A stretch of DNA of 13,787 bases from an uncultured Roseburia sp. Lineage in GTDB: Bacteria > Bacillota > Clostridia > Lachnospirales > Lachnospiraceae. The DNA is taken from contig CAJTYI010000084.1 in assembly GCA_910584215.1 (NCBI GenBank), positions 1 to 13,787 on the forward strand, given 5' to 3'. The position numbers and the translations under genes were made by a program. Below the pieces are notes generated by a model, which was not told the origin of the DNA, searched no databases, and saw nothing but the letters and a program-made list of their open reading frames with translations. Positions 7,693 through 13,787 of this stretch are shown one piece after another. Numbering within the stretch: the first letter of the stretch is position 1; the number at the start of each line of letters is the position of its first letter.

Positions 7693-8508
7693 ATGATTAT
7701 AATAGAACCCTGCGCGGGGTTAGGCAATAAGCTTTTGGGTTTGGGGTCTGCTTACGCGGTGGCAAGGAAGTTAAACAGAGAGTTAATTGTTATGTGGAAG
7801 CGGGAGGTCGGATGTAACGTGCGTGCGGCGGAGCTATTTGAGCTGCCGATGCGGGTGATTGAGGTAAGTGAGAACGGCTATTCCAAAGAGCCTGTGGCAC
7901 ACTTTGCGGGCGGTTTTGTCATGAAAAAATGGCGCAGAGGTTCGGAGCGCTTCTTAGAGTGCGGTGAGGTCGAGGAGATCAAAAAGCAGCACGGGTATGA
8001 GGGATTACAAAACGTAATCCGGGATACGCCGCGCATCTATCTAAAGTCGTTTGGGCCGATCTGCGAGCTTGACGCTTCCTGCTATACTTTTTTAAAGCCC
8101 GCTCATAGCGTGGAGGAAAAAGGAAGAGAGCTATTCTTAAAGATCGGTGCCCACACGGTCGGCGTGCATATACGCAGAACCGATCATGTGGAGGCGATTG
8201 CCAAAAGTCCGCTGTCACTGTTTGTCGAATATATGCGCCGCGAGCTGGCGGCCGATGCGGAAACTGATTTTTTTGTCGCTACGGATGACGCCGGGGTAAA
8301 AGAGGAACTGCGGCGGCAGGTGCCGGCGGATAAACTGATCTTCTACGAGAATGGCGTGATCGACCGCAATTCAAAAGAGGGGCTTGTGGATGCCTATATT
8401 GAAATGCTGGCGCTCTCAAGGGGAAAAAAGATTCTGGGCAGCTTTAACAGCACGTTCAGCCTCCTGCCGTCCTATATCGGGGCGATTCCGTTGGAGGTAG
8501 TAGTGTGA
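7693..8508 (+). CDS. Fucosyltransferase-superfamily glycosyltransferase (GT-B, HxRR motif)
   Basis: This 271-residue soluble protein begins with PCAGLGNKLLGLGSAYAVAR (6-25), the same design as the GMGNQLFNYACGYAAAR start of the GT11 protein at 5003-5821. It contains GVHIRRTDH (157-165), FVATDDAGVKEEL (194-206) and GSFNSTFSLLPSYIG (249-263). These match the donor-binding HxRR, the S/T-D-D strand and the SxSTFS peptide shared by GT11, GT23 (NodZ/FUT8) and O-fucosyltransferase-like enzymes. It is therefore likely to use a GDP-linked sugar, possibly GDP-fucose, although the overall sequence is not typical GT11. GAGG lies six bases before the ATG. It is 87 bases downstream of the flippase. The linkage and acceptor cannot be predicted; another GDP-sugar donor is possible. 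Confidence 0.7.
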   Translation: MIIIEPCAGLGNKLLGLGSAYAVARKLNRELIVMWKREVGCNVRAAELFELPMRVIEVSENGYSKEPVAHFAGGFVMKKWRRGSERFLECGEVEEIKKQHGYEGLQNVIRDTPRIYLKSFGPICELDASCYTFLKPAHSVEEKGRELFLKIGAHTVGVHIRRTDHVEAIAKSPLSLFVEYMRRELAADAETDFFVATDDAGVKEELRRQVPADKLIFYENGVIDRNSKEGLVDAYIEMLALSRGKKILGSFNSTFSLLPSYIGAIPLEVVV

Positions 8509-8532
8509 AAAATCAGCTTGATAGCTGATTTT
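8509..8532 (+). terminator. Terminator-like hairpin after the second fucosyltransferase-like gene
   Basis: The stem starts on the base after the TGA stop. AAAATCAGCT (8509-8518) pairs perfectly with AGCTGATTTT (8523-8532) around TGAT. The 3' arm ends in four T's within an A/T base, as in a weak or partial intrinsic terminator. Only two GC pairs lie in the core, so readthrough into the GT26 gene is expected. Confidence 0.45.
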
Positions 8533-8539
8533 AGCACAC

Positions 8540-8639
8540 GGCTATTTGTGCCGAGAACGTCACAAATAAGCCCTGATCCGACAGGAGAAACTGCATTCGC
8601 AGATTTCTCCTGCGGTTCCTCGAACGTAAACGTTCTCGG
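8540..8639 (+). promoter_or_regulatory. Structured leader with competing stems before the GT26 gene
   Basis: Three strong stems are visible. Stem A pairs GGCTATTTGTG (8540-8550) with CACAAATAAGCC (8561-8572) with one bulged A. Stem B pairs CCGAGAACGT (8551-8560) with ACGTTCTCGG (8630-8639), 10 of 10. Stem C pairs CCG-A-CAGGAGAAACTGC (8578-8594) with GCAG-A-TTTCTCCTG-CGG (8599-8615), 16 pairs with two bulged A's and loop ATTC. Stem B uses the loop of stem A as its 5' arm, so forming one strains or excludes the other, and C nests inside B. A small GAACGT/ACGTTC hairpin (8622-8635) also competes with B. B ends four bases before the GGAG ribosome binding site. This may be an attenuator-like leader or a mobile palindromic repeat unit; it matches no riboswitch class I know. 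Confidence 0.6.
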
Positions 8640-8652
8640 AATGGAGATTAGC

Positions 8653-9387
8653 GTGAAAAATCAATGTTGTAATATTTTAGGGACGGATGTTCTGGTGACG
8701 CGGATGGAAGATACGGTGGCGCGCATCGAGAATGATATTGACGGGCTGCGCGGGGAATATATTTGTGTGGGCAATGTGCACACCACGGTGATGGCGCATG
8801 ACGACCCGGACTACCGCATCGTGCAGCGGGAGGCCGCCTTTGTTCTGCCGGACGGCAAGCCTTTGTCCGTTTACAGCAGAAAGCACGGTTTCCCGGAGGC
8901 GCAGCGGGTGACGGGGCCTGACCTGATGCTGGCGCTGTTTGCGCGGGACAATGGATTACGTCATTATTTCTACGGTGCGACCGAGGAGACGCTTACGCTG
9001 CTGCATCAAAAGCTCACCCAAACATATCCGCATTTACAGATCGCGGGAATGACGTCGCCTCCGTTTCGACAGCTTAGCAGCCGGGAAGATGATGCCGATG
9101 TGGCAAAGATCAACGAGTCGAAAGCGGATATTATCTGGGTGGGTCTTGGCGCTCCGAAACAGGAGAATTGGATGTATCGGCACAAGGGCAGAGTGGACGG
9201 CGTTATGATTGGCGTTGGCGCGGGGTTTGATTACCATGCCGGAAATATTAAACGCGCGCCGCGCTGGATGCAGGCGTGCAGCCTGGAATGGCTTTATCGG
9301 CTGCTGCAGGACCCAAGGCGATTGTTTCGCCGCTATTTTGTCACCAATAGCCGCTATCTGTGGCTGATTCACAGAGAAGGGAAATGA
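8653..9387 (+). CDS. WecG/TagA/CpsF family glycosyltransferase (GT26)
   Basis: This 244-residue membrane-associated transferase belongs to the family that adds N-acetylmannosamine (or glucose or similar sugars in relatives) to an undecaprenyl-diphosphate-linked first sugar, usually the second step of glycan assembly. Signatures are GNVHTTVMAHDDPDY (40-54), LPDGKPL (65-71) with D67 at the position of the proposed catalytic base, RVTGPDLM (85-92), VGLGAPKQENWM (163-174), GVGAGFDYHAGNIKRAPRWMQ (187-207) and the C-terminal LEWLYRLLQDPRRLFRRY (211-228), which helps bind the membrane. The GTG at 8653 is chosen: GGAG lies six bases upstream, and the length is then typical. The ATG at 8641 overlaps that ribosome binding site. 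An upstream TTG at 8518 would translate the palindromic leader and is rejected. The priming transferase that makes its lipid substrate is not in the window. Confidence 0.93.
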   Translation: MKNQCCNILGTDVLVTRMEDTVARIENDIDGLRGEYICVGNVHTTVMAHDDPDYRIVQREAAFVLPDGKPLSVYSRKHGFPEAQRVTGPDLMLALFARDNGLRHYFYGATEETLTLLHQKLTQTYPHLQIAGMTSPPFRQLSSREDDADVAKINESKADIIWVGLGAPKQENWMYRHKGRVDGVMIGVGAGFDYHAGNIKRAPRWMQACSLEWLYRLLQDPRRLFRRYFVTNSRYLWLIHREGK

Positions 9388-9425
9388 GTTTTAGGCGATT
9401 CCTTTCAACATTGATGTTCTCCCAA

Positions 9426-9474
9426 AGTTTGCGTCCGCGCTGCATCCGCAAACTGGATATGCAAAAAGCAGCGC
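9426..9474 (+). other. Competing stems in the GT26-amidotransferase spacer
   Basis: AGTTTGCG (9426-9433) pairs with CGCAAACT (9447-9454). GCGCTGC (9437-9443) pairs instead with GCAGCGC (9468-9474) and can enclose ATCC/GGAT (9444-9447 with 9455-9458). The two folds overlap and cannot form together. No T-run follows, so termination is unlikely. The lead-in CCCAAAGTTTGC (9421-9432) also occurs on the minus strand at 1205-1216, before the GT-D-like gene. Confidence 0.45.
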
Positions 9475-9489
9475 AGAATGTGGAAAATT

Positions 9490-11361
9490 ATGTGTGGAAT
9501 ATATGGTGTAATCAATCAACAGGTGGACAGGGAGCTGGCGATGAAGTGCCTCAATACCATGACGCACCGCGGTCCCGACGGCTTTGGATTATGGCAGGAG
9601 GGGGCCGTGACGTTAGGGCACCGCAGGCTTTCGATTCTCGATCTGTCGGAGAACGGCAGTCAGCCGATGGCATACGGAAACGACCGCTACCATCTGACCT
9701 ACAACGGTGAAATCTTTAATTTTGTGGAGATCCGGCAGGAGCTAGAAAAAAAGGGATATCAGTTTCGCGGAGACAGTGACTCGGAGGTGATACTGGCCTC
9801 CTTTTGCGAGTGGGGGGAAACGTGCGTCGAACGCTTTAACGGGATGTGGACGTTTGCAATCTGGGACGCCGTGAGCAAGAGCCTTTTTCTCTCCAGAGAC
9901 CGTTTTGGCGTAAAACCGCTTTTTTATGCCAATCTGCCGGGGGGAGGATTGGCCTTTGCCTCCGAGATGAAGGCGCTTTTGCCGCTTTTGCCCGAAGTGC
10001 GGCCGAACCGGGAACTTTTTGCCCGCTATTTTTCGGACAATCATTACGAGAATCAGCCCGACTGCCTGATCGAGGGCATCCGACGTTTTCCGGCAGGGCA
10101 TAATGCCTGGTTGAAAGATAAAAATTTTACGATCATGCGCTATTGGAACACCCTTGACCATTTGCTGAAGGTGCCGGACGATTACCGCGACCAGGTAGAG
10201 ATGTTCCGGGAATTGTTTTTGGATGCCTGCAAGATTCGGATGCGCAGCGATGTGACGCTGGGCACAGGTTTGAGCGGCGGCCTGGATTCTTCCACCGTGA
10301 TCTGCGCCATGTCCCATATCTCCAAAAACAGGCGGGATACAAGGGCCAACGCCGACTGGCAGCATGCCTATGTGGCATGTTTTCCGGGGACAGAGCTCGA
10401 CGAGACGAAATATGCCAGACAGGTGACCGACTTCCTTGGCATCGGGCACACGTTTATGGAGCTTGACGATGCAGTTTCCGAGAAAGATTTCCTGCGTCAG
10501 CTATATTGTTTTGAGGAGCTTTGGGGCAACCCGCAGGTGCCGATGATGGCGCTCTACAAAAAAGAGCGGGAGTATGGCACCACTGTTTCCTTAGACGGCC
10601 ATGCGGCCGATGAACTGTTCGCCGGCTATGGATTTGATATTTTAAAGGCATATCCTGACGCCAGGACAAAAGACCAGGTAAACCAGATCACGACGGCTTA
10701 CTTAAACCAGAGCCGCGAAGAGGGACTGCCGGAAGAGTCGGACGAATTTAAGCGGTTAAGAAACGCGCTCTACCGCGATTATATGCTGAAGTATTATGCC
10801 AAAAAGCTTTTGCGCCGCAGTGAGGTAAAAAGTGCATACGCCTCTCATCCGAACTGGAAGCGGCTGGACAACCTCAATAAAACGCTGTTTGTCTCCACCC
10901 ATGAGACCATTTTGCCGACACTTTTGCGCAATTATGACAGAGACAGTATGGCAAACGGTATAGAGATTCGTATGCCGTTTCTCGATTACCGCATCGTGGA
11001 GTTTGCTTTTTCGATCGGTTGGAAATCCAAACTGCACGGCGGTTTTTCCAAGTCCATCGTCCGCGACGCGGGGGCATCGTTTATGCCCAACGAAATTGCA
11101 TACCGCCGCACGAAGCTCGGCTTTAATGCGCCGATCTTAGACTGGATGCGGGGGCCGTACCGCCAATTCTTTCTGGATACGGTCGCAGATGCGGCGTTTG
11201 CAAGCTGCGAGCTGGTGCCAAATCCGCAGAAGGTGCGGCGTGACCTGGCAGAATTTTTGGAAAAGCCCGACGCCACATTCCATGAGGCGGCGGATATCTG
11301 GAACAGGATACAGCCGTATCTGTGGGAGCGGGCCATGATCAAACAGGAATTTGCCGTGTAG
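9490..11361 (+). CDS. AsnB-type glutamine-dependent amidotransferase
   Basis: This 623-residue two-domain enzyme has an N-terminal class II glutaminase that releases ammonia from glutamine and a C-terminal ATP-using synthetase that activates a carboxylate. The start must be 9490, because processing exposes Cys2 as the nucleophile (MCGIYG). An ATG at 9478 would hide it. Visible glutaminase parts are THRGPDG (25-31), GHRRLSILD (43-51), YNGEIFN (71-77), DSEV (97-100) and SRDRFGVKPL (135-144). The synthetase has the pyrophosphate loop SGGLDSS (262-268) and LDGHAADELFAGYG (368-381), a variant of the usual GDGGDELFAGY-type motif. In glycan loci such homologues may amidate a uronic acid or related acidic group rather than aspartate. 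That is plausible here but not proven; a true asparagine synthetase remains possible. It is followed 41 bases later by an acyltransferase. Confidence 0.92.
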   Translation: MCGIYGVINQQVDRELAMKCLNTMTHRGPDGFGLWQEGAVTLGHRRLSILDLSENGSQPMAYGNDRYHLTYNGEIFNFVEIRQELEKKGYQFRGDSDSEVILASFCEWGETCVERFNGMWTFAIWDAVSKSLFLSRDRFGVKPLFYANLPGGGLAFASEMKALLPLLPEVRPNRELFARYFSDNHYENQPDCLIEGIRRFPAGHNAWLKDKNFTIMRYWNTLDHLLKVPDDYRDQVEMFRELFLDACKIRMRSDVTLGTGLSGGLDSSTVICAMSHISKNRRDTRANADWQHAYVACFPGTELDETKYARQVTDFLGIGHTFMELDDAVSEKDFLRQLYCFEELWGNPQVPMMALYKKEREYGTTVSLDGHAADELFAGYGFDILKAYPDARTKDQVNQITTAYLNQSREEGLPEESDEFKRLRNALYRDYMLKYYAKKLLRRSEVKSAYASHPNWKRLDNLNKTLFVSTHETILPTLLRNYDRDSMANGIEIRMPFLDYRIVEFAFSIGWKSKLHGGFSKSIVRDAGASFMPNEIAYRRTKLGFNAPILDWMRGPYRQFFLDTVADAAFASCELVPNPQKVRRDLAEFLEKPDATFHEAADIWNRIQPYLWERAMIKQEFAV

Positions 11362-11402
11362 TGGCTTATGACATGCCATACGTCCATAGAAAGGGGACTG
11401 CC

Positions 11403-12446
11403 GTGAAACGTTATCAATATCTCGATATTGCAAGAGGAATCGGACTGCTGCTGGTGATTATTTCACACAGCTGCGGTCTGAGCTCCTATCTGATCAATTA
11501 TTATATCCCGCTGTTTTTTGTTGTGTCCGGTTACATATACAAGGAGGGACGCAGCTACAGAGAAAATATCGGCAAAAAGGCATCGCGGCTTTTGCTGCCC
11601 TATTTTGGTTACAGTGCGGCGCTGCTCGCGTTTTATGCGCTTTTGGGCAGGACTTTTTCGGAGACGCTCCGCTCTGCGGGCGGTGTGCTCTATTCGAGGT
11701 ATTGTCTCTACGACACCTCGCGCTCTGTGGACAATGTCTATCTGTTTACGGTTGCCAACGGCGCCATGTGGTATCTGACCGCATTTTTTGTGACCAGCCT
11801 ACTGTACCATGCGCTGGTGGACCGCTGCTTAAAGAGCCGGAAGTTTTTTATCGTAAGCCTGGCAGTTCTTACGGCTGTCACGATGCTGCTCGCCGACATT
11901 CCGGTGCTGCTGCCGTGGAGTCTTGATCTAGCGTGCGTGGGAACGATTTTTATGCTGGCGGGAACCTGTCTTGGCAGGGCGGCGTATTTTGAAAAAAAGA
12001 CGAGCCCACTTTCGTTTCTGTTGGTTTTGGCCGCCTACCTCCTGCTCAGCTTCTGTAATCCGGGCATCAATATGTCCGTGCGCGAGTACGGAAAATATCA
12101 GGCGTTTAGCGTGCCGCTGTTTATTTTGGTCGGCATCAGTGGTTCTATGGTCTGCATTTGGATTGGGAAACTGATACAGGATAATTTTGTCGGAACATTT
12201 ATAGGCTACATCGGAAAAAATACCATTGTATTGCTGGCGTTTCATATTCTGGGGCTCGAGATCTTTGCAATGATTGCGGGCAAAGTGATAGATGTTTCAA
12301 GTCTGTCCGGAGTCACATTTATCCTCTATCACACGGTGCGTATTTCGGCTTCGGTCTGCGGCTGTCTGGCATTGGGATTTCTATTGGATAGAGTAAAAGG
12401 AGTATGGCAGCGAAAGCGGAAAAAATGGAAGGCAGATGAAACATAA
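11403..12446 (+). CDS. Membrane acyltransferase (acyltransferase 3 family)
   Basis: This 347-residue polytopic membrane protein has the family start YLDIARGIGLLLVIISHS. R11 and H22 are eleven residues apart, as in the other two acyltransferases here, and IPLFFVVSGYIYK follows at 35-47. About ten hydrophobic segments are spread over the whole length, and the tail is strongly basic (RKRKKWK). It likely moves an acyl group to a glycan at the membrane. It is only distantly related to the other two acyltransferases, closer to the small WcaF-unrelated, sugar-O-acetylase-like (YcfT/WecH) style. The GTG at 11403 is chosen because AAGGGG lies six bases upstream; the ATG at 11373 has no visible binding site. 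It lies 41 bases after the amidotransferase gene. Confidence 0.88.
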   Translation: MKRYQYLDIARGIGLLLVIISHSCGLSSYLINYYIPLFFVVSGYIYKEGRSYRENIGKKASRLLLPYFGYSAALLAFYALLGRTFSETLRSAGGVLYSRYCLYDTSRSVDNVYLFTVANGAMWYLTAFFVTSLLYHALVDRCLKSRKFFIVSLAVLTAVTMLLADIPVLLPWSLDLACVGTIFMLAGTCLGRAAYFEKKTSPLSFLLVLAAYLLLSFCNPGINMSVREYGKYQAFSVPLFILVGISGSMVCIWIGKLIQDNFVGTFIGYIGKNTIVLLAFHILGLEIFAMIAGKVIDVSSLSGVTFILYHTVRISASVCGCLALGFLLDRVKGVWQRKRKKWKADET

Positions 12447-12461
12447 TTGCAGATGGGAATG

Positions 12462-12475
12462 ATGGCGTTTGCCAT
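12462..12475 (+). other. Small hairpin between the two distal acyltransferase genes
   Basis: ATGGC (12462-12466) and GCCAT (12471-12475) flank GTTT in the 53-base spacer. It is short, with no T-run, so no termination is claimed. Confidence 0.3.
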
Positions 12476-12499
12476 GACTGCTACAGAATGGAGCATTCT

Positions 12500-13573
12500 A
12501 TGAATATGGAAAAAAGCAGAACTGTAAAAACACCGGCGGGGAGAAATTCCGCGATTGAATTGCTGCGGATATTGTGCCTGATATTGATATTTTGGATGCA
12601 TGCCAGTGCCAGCTATGAAAACAACGAGGTCAGTGCGTGGATTAGTATCTTTGCGGCCGTCATCGGCAACATCGGCGTCTCCTGTTTTATCTTGATTTCC
12701 GGTTACTACGGGATTCGCCTCAATGTCAAGAAAATGATGCAGCTTGACCTGATGCTGATTTTTTACTGCTGGATGAGTCTCGCACTGCAATTTGCCTGGG
12801 GGCAGCGTCCCGGCGGCGAGGAAATATTATCTTACCTGCTGCCGGTCATCGGCAAGCGCTCCTGGTATTTTACCTGTTACTTTGCGCTCGTGTTCTTAAG
12901 CCCTTTTATAAACGAGATGGTGGAAAAGTTAGGGGAAGTGAGGCTGCGTCAGTTAATCCTTACGATGCTTGTGATTTTTTCTGGCGTCACAACCTTTTTC
13001 TTTTTTGATATCAACGGCGACGGGGGAAAAGGCATGGTCCATATGGTGATGCTGTATCTGCTGGGGCGCTACATCGGCGTCTATCGGATGGAGAAACGCT
13101 ATGCCACCGGAAAACTCATCGGCTGCTTTGCGGCCGTGGCGGCGGTCAACTTCTGCCTAAACGGCGCGCTCTATGTGGCGACAGGGGTGGTGCAGAACCG
13201 TTTTGCTAGGGATAACACCCTGTTTAACATTGCGCAGGCCGTGCTCATCTTCCTGATCTTTCGCAGTTTTTATTTTGAAAATAAATTCGTCAACCGTCTG
13301 GCAAAGCATGTGCCCGCGGTGTTTATCTTTGAGTGGACGCTACGCGCGATCATCAGCCGTTATCTGTTCGACTATGTGCAGTGGCGCGAATCTATCTGGT
13401 ATGAGCCAATTTTAATCGGGATTGCCGTTCTTGTCGTGGCGCTCGGAAGCGCGATCGACTGGCTGCGCGTGGCGATCCTGCATGTGCCGGAGGCGTGGCT
13501 TGTCGATAAGGTCTATGGTATTGGGGATAAACTTAAAGGAAAGTTCCTACAGCGGTTTGATATAAATTCATAG
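12500..13573 (+). CDS. Membrane acyltransferase (acyltransferase 3), paralogue of 1374-2441
   Basis: This 357-residue polytopic membrane acyltransferase has the signature RNSAIELLR (15-23), with R23 and H34 eleven residues apart, then GVSCFILISGYYGIRLNVKK. The middle shows WYFTCYFAL and GKGMVHMVMLYLLGRYIG. All of these match the leftward-operon acyltransferase almost motif for motif (CFILISGYFGIR, WFITCYFAL, GKGLVHFVMIYLLGRYL). The two are therefore paralogues on opposite strands. The ATG at 12500 is chosen: GGAG ends six bases upstream. The ATG at 12488 overlaps that binding site and would add MEHS. It is the last gene of the rightward operon. Its TAG stop lies inside the first conserved block of the flanking repeat. 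The target sugar and acyl group are unknown. Confidence 0.9.
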   Translation: MNMEKSRTVKTPAGRNSAIELLRILCLILIFWMHASASYENNEVSAWISIFAAVIGNIGVSCFILISGYYGIRLNVKKMMQLDLMLIFYCWMSLALQFAWGQRPGGEEILSYLLPVIGKRSWYFTCYFALVFLSPFINEMVEKLGEVRLRQLILTMLVIFSGVTTFFFFDINGDGGKGMVHMVMLYLLGRYIGVYRMEKRYATGKLIGCFAAVAAVNFCLNGALYVATGVVQNRFARDNTLFNIAQAVLIFLIFRSFYFENKFVNRLAKHVPAVFIFEWTLRAIISRYLFDYVQWRESIWYEPILIGIAVLVVALGSAIDWLRVAILHVPEAWLVDKVYGIGDKLKGKFLQRFDINS

Positions 13574-13780
13574 GTTATTCGCTTGTAAACTTTATACCAA
13601 AAATGAATAAATATGCAACATGGCTCTTATCGGAAGTGATATACTTTTTATTTTCAGTATATGGAAGCGGCGTCCAGCCGATATCCTTACTGCAGGTGCT
13701 CTTGTTTTTGCCAAACCTCCAAAACGTCGGGGTACTAGCGCATGCCTTTTGGGCATCCAGTGATGATACACGTCTTTTCA
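13570..13780 (+). repeat. Right copy of the ~210-bp imperfect inverted repeat flanking the locus
   Basis: This is the counterpart of 3-211 in opposite orientation. Its blocks are ATAGGTTATT (13570-13579), AAAATGAATAAATATGCA (13600-13617), GCGGCGTCC (13667-13675), TGCAGGTGCT (13691-13700), AAAACGTC (13721-13728), CGCATGCC (13739-13746) and CGTCTTTTCA (13771-13780). The stem ATGCC/GGCAT is at 13742-13746 with 13752-13756. The first block includes the stop codon of the preceding acyltransferase. The minus strand is open as a reading frame from the window edge down to 13575 (about 70 residues, ending FGIKFTSE), so the tail of an incoming gene is possible. The left copy has stops and 1-2 base indels in the equivalent frame. 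Which of these explains the conservation is unresolved. Confidence 0.85.
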
Positions 13781-13787
13781 AGGTTGG

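Noticed and set aside
8518..8652. N-terminal extension of the GT26 gene from a TTG at 8518
   Set aside because: The added 45 residues translate the palindromic leader and have no family similarity. The GTG at 8653 has GGAG at the right distance and gives the normal length.
9478..9489. ATG at 9478 as start of the amidotransferase
   Set aside because: It would put four residues before MCGIYG and block Cys2 from being the N-terminal nucleophile, which class II glutaminases need.
9742..10449. 235-residue ORF opposite the amidotransferase gene
   Set aside because: It is antisense to a clearly conserved domain, has no recognisable motifs and its composition reflects the mirrored codons.
1..13787. 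CRISPR array, tRNA or rRNA genes
   Set aside because: No regularly spaced short direct repeats, cloverleaf-like sequences or rRNA segments were found by reading both strands.

Overview
The window is a glycan (capsule, exopolysaccharide or protein-linked glycan) biosynthesis locus from a Gram-positive bacterium. The evidence for that is consensus sigma-A promoters (TTGACA/TATAAT), strong GGAG-type ribosome binding sites, frequent ATG/GTG starts and Firmicutes-type families. The mix of genes and spacer style fits a Clostridia/Lachnospiraceae-like gut anaerobe, but no marker gene in the window proves this.

Layout: two divergent operons leave a compact AT-rich control region (3491-3763) that holds back-to-back promoters. 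The leftward operon has a DxD glycosyltransferase (3490-2453), a membrane acyltransferase (2441-1374) and a GT-D-like glycosyltransferase (1176-244). The rightward operon has a DegT/StrS sugar aminotransferase (3764-4873), a GT11 fucosyltransferase (5003-5821), a PglK-like ABC flippase (5878-7605), a second fucosyltransferase-superfamily protein (7693-8508), a WecG/TagA/CpsF (GT26) transferase (8653-9387), an AsnB-type amidotransferase (9490-11361) and two more membrane acyltransferases (11403-12446 and 12500-13573).

How the genes could work together (inference): the aminotransferase makes a nucleotide-linked amino sugar. GT26, the two fucosyltransferase-like enzymes and the two other transferases build a lipid-linked oligosaccharide. 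The AsnB homologue may amidate an acidic residue, and the ABC protein flips the lipid-linked product. The three acyltransferases add O- or N-acyl groups. No priming transferase, Wzx/Wzy, rml or GDP-fucose genes, transposase, tRNA or CRISPR array is visible, so the pathway must be completed elsewhere.

The most unusual feature is structural. The two ends of the window carry collinear, imperfect copies of the same roughly 210-bp sequence in opposite orientation, each lying just downstream of an operon and running out to the window edge. The last acyltransferase of the right operon is a close paralogue of the one in the left operon, so part of the locus looks like an inverted duplication. Many spacers inside the rightward operon contain strong inverted repeats. 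The richest is 8509-8639, where a terminator-like hairpin is followed by stems that partly exclude each other directly before the GT26 ribosome binding site.
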